NCBI GenBank assembly: GCA_937965895.1
Contig: CALCKS010000028.1
Coordinates: 1-5,729, forward strand
Direction of reading: 5' to 3'
Origin: an uncultured Campylobacter sp.
GTDB lineage: Bacteria > Campylobacterota > Campylobacteria > Campylobacterales > Campylobacteraceae
DNA: 5,729 nucleotides
Shown here piece after piece: positions 1 to 5,417 of this stretch. The notes below the pieces were generated by a model. It was given only the letters and a program-made list of their open reading frames with translations, did no database searches and was not told the DNA's origin. The translations under genes and the position numbers were made by a program. Each line of letters starts with the position of its first letter. The stretch's first letter is position 1.

Positions 1-1079
1 TTTAGATCCTTCGCGTTTTCGTCTTTGCTCTCACCTCTAGCGCCTAGCTCGTTTAGCTCGATCTCGTGACCCGTTAGCATGCTAGCTAGCCTGATATTTA
101 TGCCGCTTTTGCCGATAGCTTTGCTCTTTTGCTCGGTTACTAGGCTCACGACGGCCTTGTTGTCCTCGCCGATTTTTACGGAGCTGATGATCGCCGGCGC
201 CATCGCACGAGTGATGAGGATCGCAGGCTCGGCCGAATACTCGATCGCGTCGATATTTTCGCCGTTTAGCTCCTTTGTGACGGCGTTTATGCGCACGCCT
301 TTGGTGCCCACTGTCGCGCCCACGGGATCAACGTTAGGCGAAGTTGCCACGAGGGCTACTTTAGCGCGTTCGCCCGGGATTCTAGCGCTAGCGGCGATCA
401 GTACGAGGCCGTCTTTGATCTCGGGCACTTCGGCTTTTAGTAGGGCTTCTAGGAATTTTGGCGACGTGCGGCTTAGCTCGACCTTGATACCCATGGATTT
501 ATCGATATAGACGCTTTTTATGACGGCTTTTACGACGTCACCCGGTTTAAATTTCTCGCCTTTTATGCGGTTTTTGCGCGGCATCACGGCTCGCAGCTCG
601 TCTATCTCGATGAATGTATTTTCATCGCTATCCACGCGCGTGACAGAGCCGAAAACCATGTGCCCTACCATGTCTTGATACTTTTGGAATATTTTTTCCT
701 CCATCAGACGCTGGATGTGATACTCAAGCTCCTTGTGAAGCGTTTGTGCAGCGGTGCGGCCTAGGTTGTCGGTAGATAGCTCATAGGTTAGCTCATCACC
801 GATCTCTACGCCAGAGTCCACTTTTTTGGCTTCGCTTATGCTTAAAAAGTGCTCGTTGTCCTCAGCCAAGCGCTCGTCGCCGTCTTCTACGACGGTGATT
901 TTTTGATATAGATGAAGGGTCTTGGTCGCATTATCTATAACCGCGTCGTATTCGTAGTTTTCGCCGTAAATTTTCTTTGCGGTATTGATAATAGCTCTTA
1001 TGACGCGCTCTTTTACGTCCTCGATTTCGAGCCCTTTTTCATTTGCGATAGATTCTATGATATCCGCTATTTTTTCCAT
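1..1079 (-). CDS. nusA: Transcription termination/antitermination factor NusA (3' end cut by window edge)
   Basis: NusA binds RNA polymerase and nascent RNA and modulates pausing, intrinsic and Rho-dependent termination and rRNA antitermination. The minus strand reads 359 complete codons from an ATG at 1079-1077, starting MEKIADIIESIANEKGLE. Residues about 1-125 match the polymerase-binding N-terminal domain. An S1 domain follows at about 136-200, then KH1 with its GxxG loop as GTKG (258-261) and KH2 with GKSG (323-326) in the context KAIGKSGINIRL. The sequence is highly charged after about residue 340, as expected near the end of a short NusA; campylobacterial NusA is about 360-395 aa from memory and lacks the acidic AR repeats of E. 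coli NusA, so only a few codons should be missing. The start is supported by GGAG about 9 bases upstream (complement of about 1090-1093) and by a -10-like box further up. The gene is divergent from the HP0268-like gene. Its G+C is visibly higher than that of the genes at the right end. Confidence 0.97.
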   Translation of the reverse strand, partial: MEKIADIIESIANEKGLEIEDVKERVIRAIINTAKKIYGENYEYDAVIDNATKTLHLYQKITVVEDGDERLAEDNEHFLSISEAKKVDSGVEIGDELTYELSTDNLGRTAAQTLHKELEYHIQRLMEEKIFQKYQDMVGHMVFGSVTRVDSDENTFIEIDELRAVMPRKNRIKGEKFKPGDVVKAVIKSVYIDKSMGIKVELSRTSPKFLEALLKAEVPEIKDGLVLIAASARIPGERAKVALVATSPNVDPVGATVGTKGVRINAVTKELNGENIDAIEYSAEPAILITRAMAPAIISSVKIGEDNKAVVSLVTEQKSKAIGKSGINIRLASMLTGHEIELNELGARGESKDENAKDL

Positions 1080-1131
1080 ATTATTTTTGCTCCGTTATTT
1101 AAATTTGGGGGAATTTTTGAGTTAGAGGGGT

Positions 1132-1148
1132 ATTATACAAGCTTTATA
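1132..1148 (-). promoter_or_regulatory. Probable sigma70 promoter of nusA
   Basis: On the minus strand, 1137-1132 reads TATAAT, a perfect -10 hexamer, preceded by TTG. A second -10-like TATAAA lies 11 bases upstream (complement of 1143-1148), so GTATAA occurs twice in tandem. No clear -35 box is visible, which is normal for Campylobacter sigma70 promoters. Transcription would start near 1125, giving a leader of roughly 45 bases that contains the GGAG ribosome binding site. Confidence 0.6.
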
Positions 1149-1160
1149 CTTTTAAGAAGT

Positions 1161-1193
1161 TTAATGCGTTTTTTATGATGAATTTGCTATATT
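1161..1193 (+). promoter_or_regulatory. Probable sigma70 promoter of the HP0268-like/miaB operon
   Basis: TGCTATATT at 1185-1193 is an extended -10 element (TG plus TATATT at 1188-1193). It follows a T-rich stretch (1169-1174) of the kind that replaces a -35 box in Campylobacter. The predicted start, near 1200, gives a leader of about 28 bases. An AAAGGA ribosome binding site at 1216-1221 sits 6 bases from the ATG at 1228. This promoter is back to back with that of nusA, about 50 bases away. Confidence 0.55.
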
Positions 1194-1227
1194 CACAGAT
1201 TAAATTAAAGATTTCAAAGGATTAAAA

Positions 1228-1470
1228 ATGGAGCTAAAACTCGCTAGAACGCAACTTGACGCCAAACCAAAAACGATCTCTCTTGAAAAAATCGAAGCGG
1301 CATTTGCAAAAGATCCGCAACAAATTTTCTATTTCGACAGAGAAAACAGCCACAAACAACTCATCGCTTTGGTTGAATTTTTTGAGGAAAAAGGCCTTAG
1401 CGTCTATCACCGCACCGTAAAATACGGTCTCGACGAAAACGACTACATGTACGAGGTGCACATCCTTTGA
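1228..1470 (+). CDS. HP0268 family protein, putative SMR-fold nuclease
   Basis: This 80-aa protein has the same length and genomic position (directly before miaB) as H. pylori HP0268. From memory, HP0268 has a small MutS-related (SMR)-like fold and was reported as a DNA-nicking endonuclease and purine-preferring ribonuclease, with lysines 7, 11 and 43 in nucleotide binding and Asp50 and Glu54 in catalysis. Aligned without gaps, this protein keeps Lys43 and Glu54 and has the conservative Glu50. Positions 7 and 11 are Arg and Asp, so part of the proposed nucleotide site differs. The IFYFDRENSHK segment (33-43) and the C-terminal YMYEVHIL strand look like the family's conserved core. There is no signal peptide or membrane segment, so it should be cytoplasmic. 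AAAGGA at 1216-1221 supports the ATG. The stop overlaps the miaB start by four bases (TTGA). Family assignment is firm; activity in this organism is inferred. Confidence 0.88.
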   Translation: MELKLARTQLDAKPKTISLEKIEAAFAKDPQQIFYFDRENSHKQLIALVEFFEEKGLSVYHRTVKYGLDENDYMYEVHIL

Positions 1471-2777
1471 GCGCAGCGCAAAAAAAGCTCTTTATCCAGA
1501 CTTTAGGCTGCGCGATGAACGTCCGCGACAGCGAACACATCATCGCCGAGCTCAAGCAAAAAGAGGACTACGAGCTCACTCAGGACATCTCCGAGGCCGA
1601 CCTCATCCTCATCAACACCTGCTCGGTGCGTGAAAAGCCCGTGCATAAGCTTTTTAGCGAGGTTGGTGGTTTTGAAAAAGTAAAGAAAGCAGGTGCTAAA
1701 ATCGGAGTTTGCGGTTGCACGGCAAGTCATCTGGGAAGCGAAATTTTTAAACGAGCGCCTTACGTGGATTTCGTACTCGGTGCGCGAAACGTCAGTAAAA
1801 TTTCAGCTGCCGTTAAGACGCCTAAATTTATCAGCACCGACATAAATCACGACGAGAGCGAGTACGCATTCGGCGAATTTCGCGGCTCACCGTATAAAAG
1901 CCACATAAATATCTCGATCGGCTGCGATAAAAAATGCACCTACTGCATCGTTCCGCACACCAGAGGCGACGAGATCTCGATCCCCGCAAATTTGATCCTG
2001 CGCGAAGTAAAAAAAGCCGCCGAGGGTGGAGCAAAGGAAATTTTCTTGCTCGGGCAAAACGTAAACAACTACGGCAAGAGATTTTCGGGCGCGCACGAGA
2101 AGATCGATTTTAGCGACCTGCTCGTAAAAATCAGCGAGATCGATGGCGTCGAGCGAATACGATTTACCAGCCCTCATCCGCTCCATATGGACGATAAATT
2201 TTTAGAAATCTTTAGTCAAAATCCTAAAATTTGCAAATCCATGCACATGCCGCTTCAAAGCGGAAACACCAAAGTCCTGCGCGAGATGAAGCGCGGTTAT
2301 ACCAAAGAGTGGTTTTTAGACCGAGCTGCCAGATTGCGCGCGATGTGCCCTGGAGTCAGCATCTCAACCGACATTATCGTGGCGTTTCCGGGCGAAACGG
2401 ACGAGGAGTTTGAGGACACGATGGACGTACTAGAAAAGGTACGCTTCGAGCAAATTTTTAGCTTTAAGTATTCGCCCCGCCCGATGACTAAGGCAGCGGA
2501 GTTTACAAATCAAATCGATGAAGCCGTCGCAAGCGCTCGCCTAACCCGCCTGCAAAGCCGCCACAACGAGATTTTAGACGAAATCGTCGCGGCGCAAAAA
2601 GGCAAAATTTTCGACGTATATTTTGAGGAGCTTCGCGCAAACGGCGGGGTCGCCGGCAGGAGTTTTAATAACTTCCTCGTTCAAGTCGCAGGTAGCGAAG
2701 AGCTGCTGGGCAAGACGCTAAAAGTGCGCGTGAACGATCCAAAGAGAATGGTGCTTTACGGTGAGCTTGTGGGCTAA
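1467..2777 (+). CDS. miaB: tRNA-2-methylthio-N6-isopentenyladenosine-37 synthase (MiaB methylthiotransferase)
   Basis: MiaB is a radical-SAM enzyme with two [4Fe-4S] clusters that methylthiolates i6A37 to ms2i6A37 in tRNAs reading UNN codons, after MiaA adds the isopentenyl group. The 436-aa product has the full family architecture. The N-terminal MTTase (UPF0004) domain carries the auxiliary-cluster cysteines C15 (TLGCAMN), C52 (NTCSVRE) and C84 (VCGCTAS). The radical-SAM core carries CxxxCxxC at 153/157/160 (GCDKKCTYCIVPHTRG) and LLGQNVNNYG, FTSPHP, MHMPLQSG and DIIVAFPGET motifs. A C-terminal TRAM domain lies at about 373-436. The start is TTG at 1467, overlapping the upstream stop. The next in-frame ATG (residue 17) would cut into the first Cys motif, so the TTG start is strongly preferred. 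It is translationally coupled to the HP0268-like gene. Its 3' end overlaps the acyltransferase by 17 bases, and its stop codon lies in an inverted-repeat arm. Confidence 0.98.
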   Translation: MSAAQKKLFIQTLGCAMNVRDSEHIIAELKQKEDYELTQDISEADLILINTCSVREKPVHKLFSEVGGFEKVKKAGAKIGVCGCTASHLGSEIFKRAPYVDFVLGARNVSKISAAVKTPKFISTDINHDESEYAFGEFRGSPYKSHINISIGCDKKCTYCIVPHTRGDEISIPANLILREVKKAAEGGAKEIFLLGQNVNNYGKRFSGAHEKIDFSDLLVKISEIDGVERIRFTSPHPLHMDDKFLEIFSQNPKICKSMHMPLQSGNTKVLREMKRGYTKEWFLDRAARLRAMCPGVSISTDIIVAFPGETDEEFEDTMDVLEKVRFEQIFSFKYSPRPMTKAAEFTNQIDEAVASARLTRLQSRHNEILDEIVAAQKGKIFDVYFEELRANGGVAGRSFNNFLVQVAGSEELLGKTLKVRVNDPKRMVLYGELVG

Positions 2778-3393
2778 ATTTAAACGAAGCGTTTTTATAA
2801 ATTTAGCCCCGCGCATTATCTATTTTTTTATTTGGATTATATTTTTAACCTGCCAAAAGAGCTTTTCTAAGACAAATTTGACGAACGAACCTTGCGTCGT
2901 GCTGTTTTGGCACGGCAGGCTTGCGCTGATGAGCTTTGCCTACGTACACTGGTGGAAAAACGGCCAAAATCCGCAAAGACGCGCCAAAGTCATGATAAGC
3001 GATCACAAAGACGGCGAGATCATCGCGCGCGTGATTTCGTTTTTCGGTATCGGCGCGATCAGAGGCAGTAGCTCAAAAGGCGCGGTAAAAGCCCTCGCGC
3101 AAAGCTTTAGAGAGCTAAAAAGCGGCACCGACGTCATCATCACCCCAGACGGTCCGCGCGGCCCCTATCACAGCGTCGCCGACGGAGCCGTCGTCATCGC
3201 GCAAAAGCAAAATGTGAAAATACAAATTTTAAACTACGAAGCGAGTAAATTTTGGCAACTAAAAAGCTGGGATAAGATGATAATCCCAAAGCCTTTTAGC
3301 GAAATTTCTTATACGCTCTCGCCGCCTTTTAGCGTGACAGGCATGGAGCTAGAAGCCGCAAGAGAGCAGATAAAAAAGGAGATGGAAAAATGA
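2761..3393 (+). CDS. DUF374 lysophospholipid acyltransferase-like protein
   Basis: The 210-aa product belongs to the DUF374 branch of the LPLAT (PlsC/LpxL-like) acyltransferases, as does H. pylori HP0270, also next to miaB. Visible features are an N-terminal hydrophobic segment at about 17-31 (inner-membrane anchor), the FWHGR block at 49-53, SDHKDGE at 80-86 (His82 and Asp84-Gly-Glu86 are the likely equivalent of the catalytic HX4D region), RGSSSKG at 101-107, PDGPRGP at 129-135 and the LKSWD block at 167-171. The family is expected to transfer acyl chains to a lipid or lipid A-type acceptor on the inner leaflet, but its true substrate is not established. The GTG start gives a 17-base overlap with miaB, and the only purine-rich stretch upstream (2742-2747) is about 13 bases away, so initiation probably depends on coupling. 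A TTG at 2767 is the alternative start. A 12-bp inverted repeat covers codons 4-17. Confidence 0.92.
   Translation: MSLWAKFKRSVFINLAPRIIYFFIWIIFLTCQKSFSKTNLTNEPCVVLFWHGRLALMSFAYVHWWKNGQNPQRRAKVMISDHKDGEIIARVISFFGIGAIRGSSSKGAVKALAQSFRELKSGTDVIITPDGPRGPYHSVADGAVVIAQKQNVKIQILNYEASKFWQLKSWDKMIIPKPFSEISYTLSPPFSVTGMELEAAREQIKKEMEK
2771..2809 (+). repeat. Perfect 12-bp inverted repeat (hairpin) around the miaB stop codon
   Basis: The left arm GGGCTAAATTTA (2771-2782) is the exact reverse complement of the right arm TAAATTTAGCCC (2798-2809). Inside, AACG (2783-2786) and CGTT (2790-2793) can extend the stem around a three-base AAG loop, with TTTA (2794-2797) bulged out. The miaB TAA (2775-2777) lies in the left arm, and the whole structure is within the first 17 codons of the acyltransferase. 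The nearest T run (2823-2829) starts 14 bases after the stem, so it is not a normal intrinsic terminator. A role in coupling or attenuation is inferred. Confidence 0.7.
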
Positions 3394-3842
3394 GCTCAAA
3401 GACCGTTATTTTAATTATCGGAGCGCTTTTGGCGGCTATTTTTGTCTCATTTGTTACGCTTAGTCCGTCTTACAAAAACGCACTTGGAGCCAAATTTTAC
3501 TACGAAATGGGCGATTACGAAACCGCCTATAGGCTCTCAAAATCAGCCTACCATAAAGACATTTACAACAAACTAGCCCACACCGTGATGGTACAAAGCG
3601 AGATCTCGCAAAAATACGCCCTCTACATCGCTCGCTCAAACGGCTACCTAGAAAATATCCAAAAAATCAGCAAATCAGGCAAGGTAAGCAAGGTAAATTT
3701 AGACAAAATTCGCATGATGTGCGACATCGCCGTGAGCGACTATGCAGAGCTTAAACCGTCAAATTTGACAGACTCAGACCTGCAAGAAGAAGCAAAACGA
3801 ATAAAAGATAAATTTTTAACCCTACAAAAAGAGCTGTTTTAA
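3390..3842 (+). CDS. Small single-pass membrane protein, possibly TPR-like; function unknown
   Basis: I do not recognise a named family for this 150-aa protein. Residues about 5-23 form one strongly hydrophobic segment after MSSK, with no lipobox and no clear cleavage site, so it reads as an N-terminal inner-membrane anchor with the rest in the periplasm. Residues about 32-55 (GAKFYYEMGDYETAYRLSKS) resemble one tetratricopeptide helix pair (small-x-x-Tyr-Tyr, Gly-Asp-Tyr, Ala-Tyr spacing). The remainder is helical and Lys-rich, ending in a probable amphipathic helix at 128-149. The ATG overlaps the acyltransferase stop as ATGA (3390-3393), with AAGGAG at 3376-3381 eight bases upstream, so expression is clearly coupled. 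It sits between an envelope acyltransferase and a pilus-module-like cluster and could belong to either. That it is a real gene is well supported; the TPR reading is tentative. Confidence 0.85.
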   Translation: MSSKTVILIIGALLAAIFVSFVTLSPSYKNALGAKFYYEMGDYETAYRLSKSAYHKDIYNKLAHTVMVQSEISQKYALYIARSNGYLENIQKISKSGKVSKVNLDKIRMMCDIAVSDYAELKPSNLTDSDLQEEAKRIKDKFLTLQKELF

Positions 3843-3864
3843 CTCTATTTTATGGCTTTTTGGG

Positions 3865-3893
3865 TATTATAACGCATCGTAATTTTTAGGAGA
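3865..3893 (+). promoter_or_regulatory. Likely internal promoter and strong RBS before the TTG start at 3899
   Basis: This is the only real gap (56 bases) on the plus strand. It contains TATTAT at 3865-3870 as a possible -10 box after a T-rich stretch (3847-3862), then AGGAGA at 3888-3893. The ribosome binding site is five bases from TTG at 3899. No ATG is in frame nearby: an ATG at 3852 meets a stop after six codons. Transcription could start near 3877 with a leader of about 22 bases, separating the PilMNO-like genes from the genes upstream. Confidence 0.5.
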
Positions 3894-3898
3894 AATCT

Positions 3899-4900
3899 TT
3901 GCTGATACGTCGTTTTTTTAGCGTCTTATATCTTAGCGCCGTTATCCAGTCTAAAAAATGCATATTTTACGGCGAAGCATACAAGGGTGCAACTCCGATC
4001 AAAACGATAAAAAATGAATTTGACCTAGATGAGTCCGGCAAAATTTCCGAAAGAATAAAAGAGTACTTACAAAATCTACAAAAAGAGTATAAATGGGTTT
4101 ATATTTCGCTATTTTTCGACGCGCTCGAACAAGGCGCATTTGAGGCAAAAAATGCCGAAAATCTTGAAAAACTAGGCATAAAAACAAAGGAAATAGCTTG
4201 CATAAATCCAGCTAAAAATTGGCTGATCTATGCAAAACTTTCAGACGTTAAAGCCGCCGAGAGTAAATTTGGCGATACGGACATAGACGTACTTTATTCG
4301 CCCATAGTACTTATGCAAAAAGAGATCGAGAAACAAAAATTATCTACGGCAAAGACGCTTTTTATTTATGCCTGCAAAGAAATTTTCGCCATCTGCATTA
4401 CATCAGGTAACGGCGCAAAATACGCCACGGTTTGTAAGCTAGATGAGGACGACGGCGACGAGAACGTCGAATTTGATAAAGAAAACAGCGACGAGATAGA
4501 TGATTTTATCACGAATGTAGACGAAAGCTTTAACAACATGGACGGTCTAGAAAATTTAGACGATATGTTAAAGACCGGCGATAGCCAAGAGGAGTTTGCC
4601 GACCTAGACTACGATATAAATATGCCAGAATCCACCGATGTAACCGCCTCGGTATCGATATTTGGGCGCGATATGAGTATGTACCGGTATATATCGTTAG
4701 CGCTTAAAGAATTTTATTCAAATCCTCTATACGAAGGCGATTTTATCGAAAATGTCGTGATTTTCGACGCTACAGAGAGGACGAGCGCTACGTTTTTACA
4801 CTATCTAGAAAACGAACTCTTAGTAAAAACCGCCGTTTATCCCGTCGATACGCTAAAAACGATGACCGAGCTAATGAAAAAAGAGTTGGAAAATGACTAG
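3899..4900 (+). CDS. Hypothetical acidic protein, possibly a divergent PilM/GspL-like component
   Basis: No certain family is recognised in this 333-aa protein. It starts at TTG, chosen because AGGAGA lies at the right spacing and the frame has no better start. Residues 1-180 look like a folded alpha/beta domain with alternating strands (about 13-26, 66-73, 107-113 and 153-168). A very acidic, low-complexity stretch at about 182-240 has 25 Asp/Glu against two Lys. A second compact region follows at about 245-333. There is no membrane segment or signal peptide, so it is probably cytoplasmic. Size (PilM is about 350 aa), location and two downstream PilN- and PilO-like genes suggest the actin-like PilM or the cytoplasmic part of GspL, with the acidic region as a linker. 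I see no clear nucleotide-binding phosphate motif, so it may not bind ATP. Its stop overlaps the next start by eight bases. CDS is firm; the PilM link is inference. Confidence 0.82.
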   Translation: MLIRRFFSVLYLSAVIQSKKCIFYGEAYKGATPIKTIKNEFDLDESGKISERIKEYLQNLQKEYKWVYISLFFDALEQGAFEAKNAENLEKLGIKTKEIACINPAKNWLIYAKLSDVKAAESKFGDTDIDVLYSPIVLMQKEIEKQKLSTAKTLFIYACKEIFAICITSGNGAKYATVCKLDEDDGDENVEFDKENSDEIDDFITNVDESFNNMDGLENLDDMLKTGDSQEEFADLDYDINMPESTDVTASVSIFGRDMSMYRYISLALKEFYSNPLYEGDFIENVVIFDATERTSATFLHYLENELLVKTAVYPVDTLKTMTELMKKELEND

Positions 4901-5417
4901 TTATAGCTTTATAAAACCTCAGAGAAAACCGATTTTTAACCTTTTTAGCAAAATTTGGCTGTTTTTTATCGCTACGATAGTATTGCTTTTTGCTGCGGCA
5001 AATTTCTTTGTTGAGTTTAAAAGCAAATCGCTACGAAACGAAACGCAAATTTCAAAACAAAAACAAGAGCAGACGCAAGAGCAAATCAAGCAAGCCGACG
5101 AGCTCACTGCGCTTTTAAAGCAAAGAAGAGATAGCGCAAACGATATAGCGGCCTCAAATGCCGTCTTAAAGCAAAGCCTGCGTAATCTACTCGATCTTGT
5201 CCCCTCAAGCATCACATTACACGAGATCTCGATGGATAAAAACTCGCTTATCGTAAAAGGCACTACGCCTAGCCGAGATATTTACAATATGTTACTCGCC
5301 ACGCCGCTAAAGTCGATTTTTAACACGTCAAATACCTCTTTTTATCAGTTAGATAACGGCTGGCTAAATTTCATCAGCACAAATAAAACCGACAGCTTAG
5401 AGGGTAAAAATGAGTAA
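4893..5417 (+). CDS. PilN-like bitopic inner-membrane protein
   Basis: The 174-aa product has a short basic cytoplasmic tail (1-20), one transmembrane helix at about 21-40, a Gln/Lys/Glu-rich coiled coil at about 44-100, and a small C-terminal domain (about 101-165) with VPSSITLHEISMDKNSLIVKG followed by a helix and strand. This is the topology of PilN: a coiled coil, then a ferredoxin-like fold with a typical 'P-x-x-I-x-L-x-x-I-x-x-x-x-x-x-L-x-V-x-G' opening. The tail has FIKPQRKP, which loosely resembles the NLLPxR motif by which PilN docks on PilM; this match is suggestive only. In PilMNO systems PilN and PilO form a periplasmic dimer linking the cytoplasmic ring to the outer-membrane secretin. 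The ATG overlaps the upstream stop by eight bases (ATGACTAG). The ribosome binding site is weak, so coupling is likely. Confidence 0.82.
   Translation: MTSYSFIKPQRKPIFNLFSKIWLFFIATIVLLFAAANFFVEFKSKSLRNETQISKQKQEQTQEQIKQADELTALLKQRRDSANDIAASNAVLKQSLRNLLDLVPSSITLHEISMDKNSLIVKGTTPSRDIYNMLLATPLKSIFNTSNTSFYQLDNGWLNFISTNKTDSLEGKNE

Noticed and set aside
79..510. A 143-codon open frame on the plus strand
   Set aside because: It lies antisense to the conserved KH domains of nusA. The predicted protein has no recognisable features and no ribosome binding site, so it is a shadow of the G+C-rich nusA codons.
1099..1120. Short inverted repeat AAATT/AATTT around a G run in the nusA leader
   Set aside because: A five-base A+T stem is expected by chance in this composition, and AAATTT-type words are common throughout the window.
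912..1178. An 88-codon Phe-rich open frame on the plus strand crossing the nusA start and promoter
   Set aside because: It is antisense to the nusA N-terminus, has unusual composition and no ribosome binding site, and runs through both divergent promoters.
1503..2186. Several open frames on the minus strand inside miaB
   Set aside because: miaB is conserved over its full length on the other strand. These frames have Arg/Cys-rich or random-looking products and no start signals.
3827..3852. Possible terminator after the 150-aa gene (AAAAGAG pairing with CTCT-A-TTTT)
   Set aside because: The stem is A+T-rich, needs a bulge and has few G-C pairs, so it is too weak to call a terminator without transcript data.
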